DNA of 64,000 nucleotides, from the NCBI RefSeq assembly GCF_001423525.1, contig NZ_LMOI01000004.1:1-64000 (forward strand). Direction: 5' to 3'. The notes under the pieces are model-generated. The model was not told the DNA's origin. It saw only the letters and a list, made by a program, of their open reading frames with translations, and made no database searches. Position 1 is the stretch's first letter; every line of letters begins with the position of its first letter. This document shows, piece after piece, positions 41,673-52,302 of the stretch. Origin of the DNA: Arthrobacter sp. Leaf137. GTDB lineage: Bacteria; Actinomycetota; Actinomycetes; Actinomycetales; Micrococcaceae. A program made the translations under genes and the position numbers.

Positions 41673-42611
41673 TCACCGTGTCACCGGATGCCGCGGAACA
41701 CTGACGTCGTAGACCCTTACGGGGTTCTTCGCATCAGCCGGAACCTTCAGCAACGCGGCCAGGACCTTGGCTTTGAGTTCCTTCTCGGAGGCGTTGCCCC
41801 ACACGATGGTCTGGCCGTCCACCAGCTTGAGCTCCACCGCATCAACGGACTTGGCGGAAGCGTTCGACAACTTCGCCAGGACATCCGCGGGAAGGGCGCC
41901 CAGCACAGCGGCGGTGGCTTTGAACAGGTCCTGTCCAATGGCACCGGCGCCGCCGTCGATCAGCGGCAGGGATACCGACGCCGGGTCCGCGGTGGTAGCC
42001 AGCTGGACGCCGTCCACGTCCACCAACTGGTACTGCTCCCCCTGCTTGACCAGGGCCACGGGCACCCGTTCGTGCACGGTGACGGCAAGCCCGGAGGGCG
42101 GCCTGGCCTCGGCGGACACGGACTTGACCTGGACCAGTGGCTCAAGGAGCCGGCTGACGTCGTCGTCGCCGATCTGCGGCAGCGGCTTCCCCTGCAGCGG
42201 TTCGAGCGCCGCCTGGACCTGGGCAGGGGTCAGCAGTGACGTGCCGGACACGGAGATGGTGCGCAGCGCAAGCACCGGCGAGTACACGGCACCGGCCAGG
42301 AGGGCAGCCACCAGCGCACACACAGTGCACACCACCACAAGCAACCTCCGCCTGCGCCGCTTTCCCCTGGGTTCCGGGAAGGCGAGGACGTTGGCGGCCG
42401 GGCCGGAATCAGCTGCTGGCGCTTTCCTGCCGCCTGTCCCGCTGGTGCGTGCGGGCGGCTTCTCTGATGCCTGGACCGGTACGCTCCGCGACGCCGAAAT
42501 CACCTCGTCCGCATCCGGGGAGCCTGCGGCATCCGTTTTGCTCCGCCCGGTACCGGACGCGGGGCCTTTACGGCCCGTCGGGGTGTAGGTGGGACGGCGC
42601 GTGCTAGCCAT
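41673..42611 (-). CDS. ftsQ: Cell division protein FtsQ
   Basis: 312 residues. A disordered cytosolic N-terminus (1-83), one membrane span (about 88-112, RLLVVVCTVCALVAALLAGAVY), a POTRA domain (LRTISVSGTSLLTPAQVQAALEPLQGKPL) and a beta domain to the C-terminus. It links early and late divisome parts with FtsB and FtsL. It overlaps the murC stop by 8 bp. ftsZ follows after a 186-bp gap with its own regulatory sequence. Confidence 0.93.
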   Translation of the reverse strand: MASTRRPTYTPTGRKGPASGTGRSKTDAAGSPDADEVISASRSVPVQASEKPPARTSGTGGRKAPAADSGPAANVLAFPEPRGKRRRRRLLVVVCTVCALVAALLAGAVYSPVLALRTISVSGTSLLTPAQVQAALEPLQGKPLPQIGDDDVSRLLEPLVQVKSVSAEARPPSGLAVTVHERVPVALVKQGEQYQLVDVDGVQLATTADPASVSLPLIDGGAGAIGQDLFKATAAVLGALPADVLAKLSNASAKSVDAVELKLVDGQTIVWGNASEKELKAKVLAALLKVPADAKNPVRVYDVSVPRHPVTR

Positions 42612-43998
42612 GCAGGGCCTCCACGATCCGCGGACCGTATCCGGTCACATCGCCGGCGCCGGCGGTCAGCACAATGTCCCCGTCGGTGGCCGCGTCCGCG
42701 ACGGCGGCGACGGCCTCGTCTGCACTCACCAGGCGTCCCCGGCCGGCCATGTGGTCGGCAATGAGCTTACTGGTGACGCCGGGGATGGGGTCTTCGCGGG
42801 CAGGGTAGATGTCCAGGACCAGCGCAGTATCCGCCAGGTCCAAGGCCTCAGCGAACTCCCGGGCAAATTCCCGGGTACGGGAGAACAGGTGCGGCTGGAA
42901 CAGCACATGCACCTTGTGCTCCCCCGCGACGGAGCGCGCGGCGGAAAGGGCAGCGCGGACCTCGGTGGGATGGTGTGCGTAGTCATCGAACACCCGCACG
43001 CCGCGGGCTTCGCCCTTCAGTTCGAACCGGCGGGACGCGCCGGAGAAGGAGGCCAGGGCTGACGCGGCAGCGCCGGGTGCAACCCCGAGTTCAAGCGCGA
43101 CGGCGAACGCGGCCGCCGCGTTCAGCGCATTGTGCCGGCCGGGTACCTGCAGAGCGAGGTCGAACCGCCCTTCTGCGGTGGACACCGCAACGCTGCCGGG
43201 GCCGTCGTCGTGAAGCTTCAGGTCGGCGTCGCCGGCGGTGCCGTACAGCAGGACCCGGGTGTTGCCAGCCTGGCGGGTGCGGTCGGCCAGTGCCCGCGCG
43301 CCGGGGTCGTCGGCGCAGGCCACAAGGAGTCCGCCGGCGGGCAGCAGGGCGGCGAACTTGTCGAATGACTCGTACACGGCTTCGGCTGTGCCGTAGTGGT
43401 CCAGGTGGTCGGCTTCAACGTTGGTCACGACGGCGATGCGCGGCCGGTAGTTCAGGAACGAACCATCGGATTCGTCGGCTTCCGCCACAAAGATTCCAGA
43501 CGTGCCGTTCGCGGCATTAACGCCCAGGGACGGGACGTTGGCGCCGATGGCAAACGATGGGTCCAGGCCGGCGCCCTGGAGCAAAACCGTGACCATGGAC
43601 GTAGTGGTGGACTTGCCGTGGGTACCGGCGATGGTCACCACCGTGTCCTCCCCCATCGTGGCAGCCAGCGCTTCGGACCGGTGCAGCACGGGCAGCCGGG
43701 CCTGCCGGGCCGCAGCCAGCTCGGGATTGTCCGCCCTGATCGCCGAACCCGCCACAACGGTCTGGGCATCGCCCAGGTTGCCGGCGTCGTAGCCGACGGC
43801 GATCCTGGCACCCTTTGCGGCGAGGTCGCCCATGACGGGAAGGTCCTTGGCATCGGATCCGCTGACGGGGACGCCGCGCGCCACCATGATCCTGGCCACG
43901 GCGGACATACCGACTCCGCCCACCCCGATGAAGTGAACCCGGCCCAGGGATGCCAGGGAACCCTGGGCTTTACTGCCGGAAAGGTCACGGTTGCTCAT
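42604..43998 (-). CDS. murC: UDP-N-acetylmuramate:L-alanine ligase
   Basis: Adds the first peptide residue, L-Ala, to UDP-MurNAc. 464 residues: an N-terminal Rossmann domain ([18 protein letters not shown]), ATP loop [12 protein letters not shown] near 121, and [14 protein letters not shown]. Start ATG 43998 overlaps the murG stop as ATGA. Confidence 0.97.
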   Translation of the reverse strand: MSNRDLSGSKAQGSLASLGRVHFIGVGGVGMSAVARIMVARGVPVSGSDAKDLPVMGDLAAKGARIAVGYDAGNLGDAQTVVAGSAIRADNPELAAARQARLPVLHRSEALAATMGEDTVVTIAGTHGKSTTTSMVTVLLQGAGLDPSFAIGANVPSLGVNAANGTSGIFVAEADESDGSFLNYRPRIAVVTNVEADHLDHYGTAEAVYESFDKFAALLPAGGLLVACADDPGARALADRTRQAGNTRVLLYGTAGDADLKLHDDGPGSVAVSTAEGRFDLALQVPGRHNALNAAAAFAVALELGVAPGAAASALASFSGASRRFELKGEARGVRVFDDYAHHPTEVRAALSAARSVAGEHKVHVLFQPHLFSRTREFAREFAEALDLADTALVLDIYPAREDPIPGVTSKLIADHMAGRGRLVSADEAVAAVADAATDGDIVLTAGAGDVTGYGPRIVEALHG

Positions 43999-45095
43999 GC
44001 GTACACCGCTTCCAGGATGAGGGCAGCCATCCGCCGGTCGGCGTCACGGACGCCCAGCCGGTAGGAGTTGGCCTCCATGGTGGCCAGCCGTTCCTTGTCG
44101 GTAACCAGCGGGACCAGTTCCTTGGCCAGCCATTCGTCAGTAAAGTCGCGGTCCTGGACCAGCAGGGCGCCGCCGGCGGCCACCAGGCCGGCTGCATTCA
44201 GTGCCTGTTCCCCGTTCCCGATCGGCAACGGCACCAGGACGGCGGGCACGCCCACTGCTGCCACTTCGCAGACGGTCGCCGCGCCGGAGCGGGCCAGCAG
44301 CACGTCTGCGGCCGAGTAGACGAGTTCCATTCCGTCCACGTACTCCACCTGGCGGTAGCCCGGTGCGGCCAGCGGCTGGCCGGCCCCGTCCAGGACTGAC
44401 TTGCCGCGCCCGGTGATGTGCAGGGTTTGGATCCCAGCGGCAGCCAGCTGCCCCACAGACGCAGCGATGGTGCGGTTGATGCTTTGGGCACCGGAGGATC
44501 CGCCGGTGACGATGAGGGTGGGCTGCCGGGGATCAAGTCCTAGGGCCTCCCGGGCGGCAGTCCGCGCAGCGTTCCGGTCCAGGCCCGAGATTTCCGTCCG
44601 CATGGGCATGCCGACGTGGACGGCGTGCCGCAGCGGAGTTCCTTCGAAAGCGACGGCCACGCGCGAAGTCATCAGCGCGCCCACCCTGTTGGCGAGCCCG
44701 GGGCGGGCGTTCGCCTCGTGGATGACGACGGGGATCCTGCGCTTCCGGGCCGCGAGGTACATCGGCGTGCACACGTATCCGCCCACGCCTACCAGCACGT
44801 CGGCGTCAGCGCGGTCCAGGATGTCGCCGGCCTGGCGGACCGCCCCGGCGAGCCTGGCCGGGAGCCGCAACAGGTCGGCCGACGGTTTGCGCGGGAACGG
44901 GACCCGGTCGATCGTCGCCAGTTCAACCCCTGCTGCCGGGACGAGGCGGGTTTCCATCCCGGACGGCGTGCCCACGGCGAGGATGGCGGCGTCCGGCGAG
45001 GCATTCTTCACGGCCGCGGCGATGGCAAGGAGGGGACTGATATGGCCGGCTGTGCCGCCGCCCGCGAGGACGATGGAGGGGTTCTTCGGGTTCAT
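43995..45095 (-). CDS. murG: UDP-GlcNAc transferase MurG
   Basis: Converts lipid I to lipid II at the inner face of the membrane. 366 residues, GT28 family: [18 protein letters not shown] near 10-27, [13 protein letters not shown], and the C-terminal [13 protein letters not shown] and [24 protein letters not shown]. It starts 6 bp after the ftsW stop and overlaps murC. Confidence 0.97.
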   Translation of the reverse strand: MNPKNPSIVLAGGGTAGHISPLLAIAAAVKNASPDAAILAVGTPSGMETRLVPAAGVELATIDRVPFPRKPSADLLRLPARLAGAVRQAGDILDRADADVLVGVGGYVCTPMYLAARKRRIPVVIHEANARPGLANRVGALMTSRVAVAFEGTPLRHAVHVGMPMRTEISGLDRNAARTAAREALGLDPRQPTLIVTGGSSGAQSINRTIAASVGQLAAAGIQTLHITGRGKSVLDGAGQPLAAPGYRQVEYVDGMELVYSAADVLLARSGAATVCEVAAVGVPAVLVPLPIGNGEQALNAAGLVAAGGALLVQDRDFTDEWLAKELVPLVTDKERLATMEANSYRLGVRDADRRMAALILEAVYA

Positions 45096-45101
45096 GTGGG
45101 A

Positions 45102-46445
45102 TCAGGCACGCTTTCTTGCAGTCTTCTTGTTCCGGGGGGCTTTCTCCCGCCCTGTGGCCTTGAACTTCAGCATCCGCTTGGGACGGATGGCAGGCGCCAT
45201 CTGCTCCCTGGCCAGGGAAAGCACCACGCCAATGGCGCAGAGGGACATCAGCAGCGCGGAGCCGCCATAGGAGATGAAGGGCAGGGGTACGCCGATCACC
45301 GGCATGAGGCCGGTCACCACGGACATGTTGACAGTGGCCTGGCCCAGGAGCCACACCATGATGGTGCCGGCCAGGACGCGGTGGAAGGTGTCTTCCTGCG
45401 CCACCACCACGCGGTAGATGGCCGCGCCGAGGATCGCGAAAAGGATGAGTACGACGACGGTGCCCACCAGGCCGAGTTCCTCGCCGATGATGGCGAAGAT
45501 GAAGTCGTTGTGGGCCTCGGGGATCCAGCTGTACTTCTGCCGGCTTTGTCCCAGCCCCACACCGAACCAGCCGCCCGAAGCCAGCCCGTAGAGACCGTTG
45601 GTGGCCTGGTAGTTGGCGTCGATGCCGTCGGCGCAGGATTCGCCTGTCCACCAGGAGGTGATGCGGCACATCCGGTTGGAGCTGGTGATGGCCATGACTG
45701 CCGCACCGGCGGCCCCCAGCAGCCCGGCGATGCCGAAGAAGTAAAGGGGTACGCCCGCGAAGAACAGCGCGGCAGCGGCGATCATCATGATGATCATGGC
45801 CGTACCGAGGTCGTTGCCGATCAGCACCAGCCCGATAACGATGACCGCCACCGGGATGGCCGGGACGAAGACGTGCTGCCAGCGCCGGAGCAACTTGCCC
45901 TTCATGGCCAGTACTGTGGCCATCCAAAGTGCCAGGGCGAGCTTCGACGCCTCGGAGGGCTGGAAGGTGATGCCGCCGAGGTCGATCCAGTTCTTGTTGC
46001 CGTTGACTTCCGCGCCCACCACCTGCACCAGGGCCAGCAGGACCATGGCGGCGATGATTGCGGGCCAGGCGAGGCGCTTGAGCCACACCACGTTGATCCG
46101 GGAAAGGACGAACATGGTGAAGATGCCGATGCCCGCGAACATGCCCTGCTTCAGGGCGTCTCCATAGGGCGATTTTCCGGCGGCAATGGATTCCACGCTG
46201 GAGGCCGACAGGACCATCATGATCCCGATCGCCGTCAGTGCCAGGGTGGAGCCGAGGATGAGGTAATACGTGGAACCGTTCCGCGACGTTCCGGTGCCTT
46301 CGAGGGCTGACCAGAACCTGCGGTAGCCGTTCCTGAGCCGGACCGTGACGGGTGCCGGGCGCTGCGCCTTTGTGGCGGTGGAGCCGGTGCCGGCCGGACG
46401 GCCTGGCCGCCCGCTTGGTTGCCGGCGCGTTGGCGTGCTGACCAT
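45102..46445 (-). CDS. ftsW: Lipid II polymerase FtsW (SEDS family)
   Basis: 447 residues with about ten membrane spans. SEDS motifs: ASKLALALWMA, NDLGTAMIIMM, the periplasmic loop with ASGGWFGVGLGQSRQKYSWIPEAHNDFIFAIIGEELG, and PLPFISYGGSALL. It polymerises septal glycan strands with the class B PBP encoded upstream. The basic C-terminal tail (KAPRNKKTARKRA) is cytosolic. It begins 2 bp before the murD stop region ends and is part of the same transcript. Confidence 0.96.
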   Translation of the reverse strand: MVSTPTRRQPSGRPGRPAGTGSTATKAQRPAPVTVRLRNGYRRFWSALEGTGTSRNGSTYYLILGSTLALTAIGIMMVLSASSVESIAAGKSPYGDALKQGMFAGIGIFTMFVLSRINVVWLKRLAWPAIIAAMVLLALVQVVGAEVNGNKNWIDLGGITFQPSEASKLALALWMATVLAMKGKLLRRWQHVFVPAIPVAVIVIGLVLIGNDLGTAMIIMMIAAAALFFAGVPLYFFGIAGLLGAAGAAVMAITSSNRMCRITSWWTGESCADGIDANYQATNGLYGLASGGWFGVGLGQSRQKYSWIPEAHNDFIFAIIGEELGLVGTVVVLILFAILGAAIYRVVVAQEDTFHRVLAGTIMVWLLGQATVNMSVVTGLMPVIGVPLPFISYGGSALLMSLCAIGVVLSLAREQMAPAIRPKRMLKFKATGREKAPRNKKTARKRA

Positions 46446-46447
46446 TC

Positions 46448-48010
46448 TTACTCCTCGCCGGTCTTGGCCTGCCCTTCCACCAGCCCGCGGACAGCTTCGA
46501 TGAATGTGTTGCCGCGGTGTGCGTAGGAAGAGAACTGATCCATGGAAGCAGCTGCGGGAGCCATCAGCACAGTATCGCCGGAGCCGGCCAGCTGGGCTGC
46601 TGTCGCAACGGCCAGGGACATGACCTGTTCCCCGGCAAGGGGGGAACGGGTACCGGTGGCACCTTCCGCTGCAGCAGTCTGCACCTCTTCAGTGTCACCC
46701 GGCGCCGCCGCGATCACGGGGACATCCGGCGCGTGTCGCTGGAGGGCCCCGGCAAGCTCCGAGGAGTCCGTTCCGATCAGTACCACGGCCTTGAGCCGGT
46801 GTGCCTGCTCGCGGACCAGGTCGTCGTAGGTGACGCCTTTTGAGAGGCCGCCGGCAATCCAGACGACGTTGGTGAAAGCCGCCAGTGAAGCTGCGGCGGC
46901 GTGGGGGTTGGTGGCCTTGGAATCATTGATCCACAGCACGCCTTCGTGGCGGGCTACCGGCTGGATGCGGTGGTCGCCGGGAACGTAGTCGCGGATCCCC
47001 TGGCGGACAGCTGCGGCGTCGACCCCGTAGGCACGGACAAGTCCCGCGGCGGCAAGCGCGTTGGCAACCATGTGCCGGGGAGCGATCGGACCAAGGTCTG
47101 CCATGGCCGCGAGTTCCGCGGCGCTGTCCCGCCGCTCTTCGATGAAGGCCCGGTCCACCAGGAGGCCCTCCACGACGCCGAGCATGCTGACCGCCGGAGT
47201 GACGGTGGTAAAGCCGACGGCACGGCACCCTTCCACGACGTCGGCGTTCTCCACCATGCGCTCGGTTTCGAATTGCTCGGCGTTGTAAATGCAGGCCTTT
47301 TGGGTCTGTTCGTAGACCTTGGCCTTATCCGCCAGGTAGGAGTCGTAGGAGCCGTGCCAGTCCACGTGGTCTTCGGCAACGTTGAGGCACACGCTGGCCA
47401 GCGGCGACAGGGATTCCGCCCAGTGCAGCTGGAAGCTGGAGAGTTCGACGGCGAACACGTCGTATTCGACGGGTTCCCGGATGGCGTCAAGGATGGGCTT
47501 GCCCACGTTGCCCACCGCGATGGCCTTCAGCCCTGCGGCCCGCAGCATGGATTCGGTGAGGCCCACGGTGGTTGTCTTGCCGTTGGTGCCGGTGATGGCC
47601 AGCCAGTCGGCGGTCTTGCGTCCCTCGCGCTGGCGGACCCGCCAGGCAAGTTCGACGTCGCCCCAGACCGGGATGTGTGCACGGGCTGCTGCAGCCAACA
47701 GTGCCTGGTCCGGACGCCAGCCCGGCGAGGTGACGATCAGTTCCGGCAGTTCACCGTCGATCCGCGGAATGCGGGTAACAGCTTCTTCGCCAAGAAGGAC
47801 ATCGGCGGCACCGACGATTTTCAGGGTGTCTGCTGAGGCCTTGGCGGTGTCGCTGGTGGCGGCGTCGACCACCACTACCCGGGCGCCCAGTTCGATCAGC
47901 GTGTCCGCGGCGGCAAAGCCGGAGACGCCGATGCCGGTGACTGCCACGCGCAGCCCGGACCAGTCAGAGTCCCAGGTAACGAGGTTTTCCAGGCGGGGGG
48001 AAACGGTCAC
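46448..48010 (-). CDS. murD: UDP-MurNAc-L-alanine:D-glutamate ligase
   Basis: 520 residues from GTG 48010, chosen because it overlaps the mraY stop as GTGA; the ATG at 48025 lies inside mraY. It has an N-terminal Rossmann domain ([17 protein letters not shown]), ATP loop [16 protein letters not shown] near 140, and [15 protein letters not shown] near 369. It is longer than the usual 450, with an insertion near 240-320 and a long C-terminal domain, as in other Micrococcaceae. Confidence 0.95.
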   Translation of the reverse strand: MTVSPRLENLVTWDSDWSGLRVAVTGIGVSGFAAADTLIELGARVVVVDAATSDTAKASADTLKIVGAADVLLGEEAVTRIPRIDGELPELIVTSPGWRPDQALLAAAARAHIPVWGDVELAWRVRQREGRKTADWLAITGTNGKTTTVGLTESMLRAAGLKAIAVGNVGKPILDAIREPVEYDVFAVELSSFQLHWAESLSPLASVCLNVAEDHVDWHGSYDSYLADKAKVYEQTQKACIYNAEQFETERMVENADVVEGCRAVGFTTVTPAVSMLGVVEGLLVDRAFIEERRDSAAELAAMADLGPIAPRHMVANALAAAGLVRAYGVDAAAVRQGIRDYVPGDHRIQPVARHEGVLWINDSKATNPHAAAASLAAFTNVVWIAGGLSKGVTYDDLVREQAHRLKAVVLIGTDSSELAGALQRHAPDVPVIAAAPGDTEEVQTAAAEGATGTRSPLAGEQVMSLAVATAAQLAGSGDTVLMAPAAASMDQFSSYAHRGNTFIEAVRGLVEGQAKTGEE

Positions 48011-49116
48011 AGCAGCACAACCCATTCAGCGTAGAAGATACCCAGCCCGACGGCGACGAAGAGGCCGCCAAGGATCCAGAACCTGACCACCACCGTGACT
48101 TCGGCCCAGCCTTTGAGTTCGAAGTGGTGCTGCAGGGGTGCCATTTTAAAGACCCGTTTGCCGCCGGTGGCTTTGAAGTAGCCCACCTGGATGATGACGG
48201 AGAGGGTGATGAGGACGAAGAGTCCGCCAATGATGCCCAGCAGGAGTTCGGTGCGCGAGAGGATCGCGAACCCGGCAATGGCACCACCGATCGCCAGGGA
48301 GCCGGTGTCGCCCATGAAAATCTTGGCCGGAGAAGTGTTCCACCAGAGGAAGCCCACCAGGGCTGCGCTCATGATGGCCGCCAGCAGGGCGAGGTCCAGG
48401 GGGTCGCGGACGGAGTAGCAGCCGCTGCCGGCTTCCCGCGGCGAACCGCAGGCCTGGTTGCTCTGCCAGATTCCCATCAGGGTGTAGGCGCCGAAGACCA
48501 TGACGGAGGCGCCGGCCGCCAGCCCGTCCAGGCCGTCGGTGAGGTTGACGCCGTTGGTGGCGGCAGTGACGATCAGGTTGGACCAGACCACGAAGAGGAT
48601 GGCCCCGAGGACGGTCCCCCCGAAGGCGAGGTCGAGCCAGGGCAGGTCACGGACCAGCGAGATCTTGGTGGAGGCGGGTGCGAGCCCGGATTCGTCCGGA
48701 AAGTTCAGTGCCAGTACGGCGAAGATAACGCCGACGGCGGCCTGCAGGATCAGTTTGGCCTTGGCGTCCAGGCCCAGGCTTCGCTGCCGCGAGATTTTGA
48801 TGAAGTCGTCGAGGAACCCGACGAGGCCCATGCCCACCATGAGGAACAGCAGGATCAGGGCGGAGGCGGACGGCCCCGGGGAATCCGGGTTCATCAGGAA
48901 CATGATGAGGTGTGTGAGCCCGTAGCTGAGCAGGACGGCGGCCACCACCACGGTGCCGCCCATGGTGGGCGTTCCGCGCTTGGTGTGGTGGGACGTGGGT
49001 CCGTCGTCGCGGATGAACTGGCCGTAGCCGCGGCGGACCAGCAGCCTGATGAACAGCGGCGTTCCGACGAGGGCACAAAGCAGGGCCAGCCCGGCGCCGA
49101 TCAAAAGTGCAATCAC
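48007..49116 (-). CDS. mraY: Phospho-MurNAc-pentapeptide translocase
   Basis: Makes lipid I from UDP-MurNAc-pentapeptide and undecaprenyl phosphate. 369 residues, about ten spans. Motifs: [29 protein letters not shown] (catalytic Asp pair), [10 protein letters not shown] and the loop [14 protein letters not shown] start overlaps the murF stop (GTGA). Confidence 0.97.
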   Translation of the reverse strand: MIALLIGAGLALLCALVGTPLFIRLLVRRGYGQFIRDDGPTSHHTKRGTPTMGGTVVVAAVLLSYGLTHLIMFLMNPDSPGPSASALILLFLMVGMGLVGFLDDFIKISRQRSLGLDAKAKLILQAAVGVIFAVLALNFPDESGLAPASTKISLVRDLPWLDLAFGGTVLGAILFVVWSNLIVTAATNGVNLTDGLDGLAAGASVMVFGAYTLMGIWQSNQACGSPREAGSGCYSVRDPLDLALLAAIMSAALVGFLWWNTSPAKIFMGDTGSLAIGGAIAGFAILSRTELLLGIIGGLFVLITLSVIIQVGYFKATGGKRVFKMAPLQHHFELKGWAEVTVVVRFWILGGLFVAVGLGIFYAEWVVLL

Positions 49117-50579
49117 AGCAGTGTGCTCCTTTCATCGGCGTTCAGGGGGGTTTGTGGGGGTAATGCTATCCGATCGCCCAGATGGCGCAGGCCCACGCTG
49201 TTGGAGGACTTGAAGAGGACCAGATCGCCCGGCTGGAGTTCGGCATTGAGGAGTTCATAGGCCTCCTCAGGAGTTTCGGCGAACAGGCATTCGTCGCCCC
49301 AGGAGCCTTCCTGGACAGCTGAGACATACAGGGCCCGCGCCTCCCGGCCCACCACCACCAGCCTGGAGATGTTGAGCCGGACCACCTGCGTGCCCACGGC
49401 GGTGTGCTCCCGGATCGAGTCGGCACCGAGTTCAAGCATGGCGCCAAGCACCGCCCAGGTGCGCCTGCCGCGCCCCAGGTCGGCGAGCGTGCGCAACGCC
49501 GCCCGCATGGATTCGGGATTGGCGTTGTAGGCATCGTTGATCACCGTGACGCCGTCCGCACGTTCGGTGCGTTCCATCCGCCAGCGGCTCACCGCGCCCT
49601 GGCGGCTCAGGCCGGCGGCGATGTCTGCGCCGGACATGCCGGCTGCGAAGGCCGCAGCCGCCGCGGCGAGCAGGTTGCCGGTGTGGTGGGACCCGATGAG
49701 CTTGCTGGCCACGTGGTGCGGGCCGTCACCACCGGGCAGCTGGAGGTCGAATTCCGGGTTGCCCTGTTCGTTGGTGTCGGCACCAAGGGCCTGCACGGCG
49801 GCTCCGTCGCGTCCTTCAGCGCTGAAGCCGAGCACGGCGGCCGCGGTGCGGCTGCGCATGGCGGCCACCCTGTCGTCGTCGAGGTTGATGATCGCGGTCC
49901 CGTCGGCGGAGAGGCCTTCAACCATCTCCCCCTTGGCGAGGGCGATGTTCGCCACTCCCCCGAATTCGCCGGCGTGGGCTGTGCCGACGGCCAGGACCAC
50001 GCCAATGTCCGGCTTCACCATGTCGGCGAGGTACCGGATGTGCCCGATCCCGGTTGCTCCCATTTCGATCACGAGATAGCACGTGCCCTCGTCCGCCTGA
50101 AAGACGGTCAGCGGGACGCCCACCTCGCCGTTGTAGGAACCTTTCGGCGCCACCGTTGAGCCCTGGGAGGCGAACAGCCCCGCCAGGAGGTCCTTGGTGG
50201 TGGTCTTGCCTGCCGAGCCGGTGATGCCGACGACGGTGAGTACCTGGCCCGCTGCGGCGCGGGCGGCACGGATGCGCCTTACGGCCTCCGCGGCCAGTGC
50301 ACCCATGGCAAGGACGGCGTCTTCCACCAGTACAGATGGGTAGGAGCTGCCGTCAGGCCTGGCCACCGGGCGCTCCACGAGAGCCAGGACGGCGCCGGAT
50401 TCGAACGCTGCAGCGATGAAGTCATGCCCGTCAGCGTGTTCTCCGGGCTTGGCCACGTACAGCGAGCCCGGTGTGGTTTCGCGGGAGTCCGTCACTACCG
50501 ATGTAGGCGTGATTCCGGGATCGGCGTCCAGGCGCCCCTTGGTGATGTCGGCGATTTCGGCCGCAGTAAAAGCAATCAT
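49113..50579 (-). CDS. murF: D-Ala-D-Ala adding ligase MurF
   Basis: Adds D-Ala-D-Ala to complete the pentapeptide precursor. 488 residues: an N-terminal UDP-binding domain, ATP loop [15 protein letters not shown] near 119, [16 protein letters not shown] and [15 protein letters not shown]. It starts 6 bp after the murE stop and overlaps mraY. Confidence 0.96.
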   Translation of the reverse strand: MIAFTAAEIADITKGRLDADPGITPTSVVTDSRETTPGSLYVAKPGEHADGHDFIAAAFESGAVLALVERPVARPDGSSYPSVLVEDAVLAMGALAAEAVRRIRAARAAAGQVLTVVGITGSAGKTTTKDLLAGLFASQGSTVAPKGSYNGEVGVPLTVFQADEGTCYLVIEMGATGIGHIRYLADMVKPDIGVVLAVGTAHAGEFGGVANIALAKGEMVEGLSADGTAIINLDDDRVAAMRSRTAAAVLGFSAEGRDGAAVQALGADTNEQGNPEFDLQLPGGDGPHHVASKLIGSHHTGNLLAAAAAAFAAGMSGADIAAGLSRQGAVSRWRMERTERADGVTVINDAYNANPESMRAALRTLADLGRGRRTWAVLGAMLELGADSIREHTAVGTQVVRLNISRLVVVGREARALYVSAVQEGSWGDECLFAETPEEAYELLNAELQPGDLVLFKSSNSVGLRHLGDRIALPPQTPLNADERSTLL

Positions 50580-50585
50580 CTCGGT

Positions 50586-52223
50586 CTAGGACTCTATCCG
50601 GTCGTCTTGGAGAACGTTGAATCCCCTGGCTGTCAAGGCGCTGCGCAGTTCCACGCGGTCGTCAAGGGCAAGATTGACGCCTTTGACTTCCTGCCAGACT
50701 TCATGGCCGCGTCCGGCCACAAGGATGCTGTCCAGCGGGCCTGCGAGCTCCACTGCGCGTCGGATGGCTTCATCGCGGGGGAAGACCTCCAGGATCTCGC
50801 AGGGCAGCGCGTCGCTGCTCCGCGCGTCTTCCGCACCTGCCAGGACGTCGGCGCGGATGGCAGCTGCGTCCTCGTCGTGGGGGTCGTCGTCAGTGATGAT
50901 GACAGTGTCCGCCAGGCGGGCGGCCACCGCGCCCATGGCGGGGCGCTTGCCCTGGTCGCGCTGGCCGGTGGCACCGAAGACGACGATCAGCCGGGAGCCC
51001 GGCGCCGGCGGGCGGACGGCTTCGAGGGCACGGGCCAGCGCATCGGTGTTGTGGGCGAAGTCGACGACGGCGGCCGGCTGCTCGGCGACGAGTTGCATGC
51101 GTCCGGGGACGGCAACGGCGAACGGGTCGGCCGTGTCCAGGGCGACCTGAAGCACGGCGGGGTCCACACCGCCGGAGAGGACCATGACCGCCGCCAGTGC
51201 GGCGTTGGCGACGTTGAAGCTGCCGGGCAGCCCGGTGTGCAGGCGCAGTTCTGCGCCGTCGGGGCCTTTGAGGGTGAACGAGGTGCCGAGGACCCGGGGT
51301 TCTGTGGCGGCCACCGCCCAGTCTGCGGCTGTCTGCCCGTCCGTGCTGAGGGTGGTGACCGGGATGCCGGCGGTGCCGGCCAGGCGGCGGCCCCACTCGT
51401 CGTCGACCGTCACTACTGCCCTGCGGGCGCGCGCCGGTGTGAAGAGGTCGGCTTTGGTGGCGAAGTAGTCATCCATGGTGCCGTGAAGGTCCAGGTGGTC
51501 CTGCGTCAGGTTGGTGAAACCGGCCACGTCAAACAGCACGCCGTCCACGCGCTGGTATGAGATGGCGTGCGAGGAAACCTCCATGGCTGCCGCCCCCAGT
51601 CCCCGTTCGCGCATGAGTGCGAGCAGCCCGTGCACTTCGGTCGATTCGGGGGTGGTCAGCAGGCTTGGAATGGGCTCCGTGCCGGCGAGGATCTCGATGG
51701 TGCCGATCAGGCCGGACCGGGTGCCGAGGGCGCGCAGCAGTGAGTTGATGAAGTAGGTGGTGGTGGTCTTGCCGTTGGTGCCTGTCACTCCGAACAGCGT
51801 GAAGTCCTCGTCGGCGCCGTCGGTGCTGCCGTAGATGGCCGCGGAGAGCGGGCCCACCACGTTGCGGGGTTTGTCCACCACGAGGACCGGCACCGGGGTG
51901 TCATTGCCCAGCGCCAGCAGGCGCGCACCGGCGTCGTCGGTCAGGACGGCCACCGCCCCTGCTTCCAGGGCCTGTGCCACGAAGTCCGCACCGTGGCGGG
52001 ACGCTCCGGGAAGGGCGACGTACAGGTCTCCGGCTTCGACGGCCCGGGAGTTCAGGGTGATTCCCGTTACCGTGACGCCTGCTGCATGTCCGGGAACTGC
52101 GACGCCTACGGCGACGCCGATGCTCTCCAGCCGGACCGGTTCGACGGCGGCGGGCCGGAACCTGGCTTTGCTGGCAGGAGCGGCCGGAACGGCGCTGCTG
52201 TGGGACGGCGTGAACTCTGACAA
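50586..52223 (-). CDS. murE: UDP-MurNAc-tripeptide synthetase (probably L-lysine adding)
   Basis: 545 residues from TTG 52223. ATP loop [16 protein letters not shown] near 146, the HLDLHGTMDDYFATKADLF segment with the carbamylated Lys, and C-terminal GRGHEVWQEVKG. The substrate motif reads TDDDPHDEDAAAI, whereas meso-DAP-adding enzymes carry DNPR at this place. This fits L-lysine as the third residue, as known for Arthrobacter walls. It starts in a 79-bp gap after the PBP gene. Confidence 0.92.
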   Translation of the reverse strand: MSEFTPSHSSAVPAAPASKARFRPAAVEPVRLESIGVAVGVAVPGHAAGVTVTGITLNSRAVEAGDLYVALPGASRHGADFVAQALEAGAVAVLTDDAGARLLALGNDTPVPVLVVDKPRNVVGPLSAAIYGSTDGADEDFTLFGVTGTNGKTTTTYFINSLLRALGTRSGLIGTIEILAGTEPIPSLLTTPESTEVHGLLALMRERGLGAAAMEVSSHAISYQRVDGVLFDVAGFTNLTQDHLDLHGTMDDYFATKADLFTPARARRAVVTVDDEWGRRLAGTAGIPVTTLSTDGQTAADWAVAATEPRVLGTSFTLKGPDGAELRLHTGLPGSFNVANAALAAVMVLSGGVDPAVLQVALDTADPFAVAVPGRMQLVAEQPAAVVDFAHNTDALARALEAVRPPAPGSRLIVVFGATGQRDQGKRPAMGAVAARLADTVIITDDDPHDEDAAAIRADVLAGAEDARSSDALPCEILEVFPRDEAIRRAVELAGPLDSILVAGRGHEVWQEVKGVNLALDDRVELRSALTARGFNVLQDDRIES

Positions 52224-52302
52224 GGAATCTCCGATGGTGCTAGTGGACCGTGCCCGGCTGTGGCCGCAGCGGGCGCTGCTGCAGCGTGGTGGCGCCGGGG
52301 TG

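Noticed and set aside
44616..46310. 564-codon plus-strand frame over murG and ftsW
   Set aside because: Antisense to two well-supported genes and very His/Gly/Asp-rich. No domain is visible.
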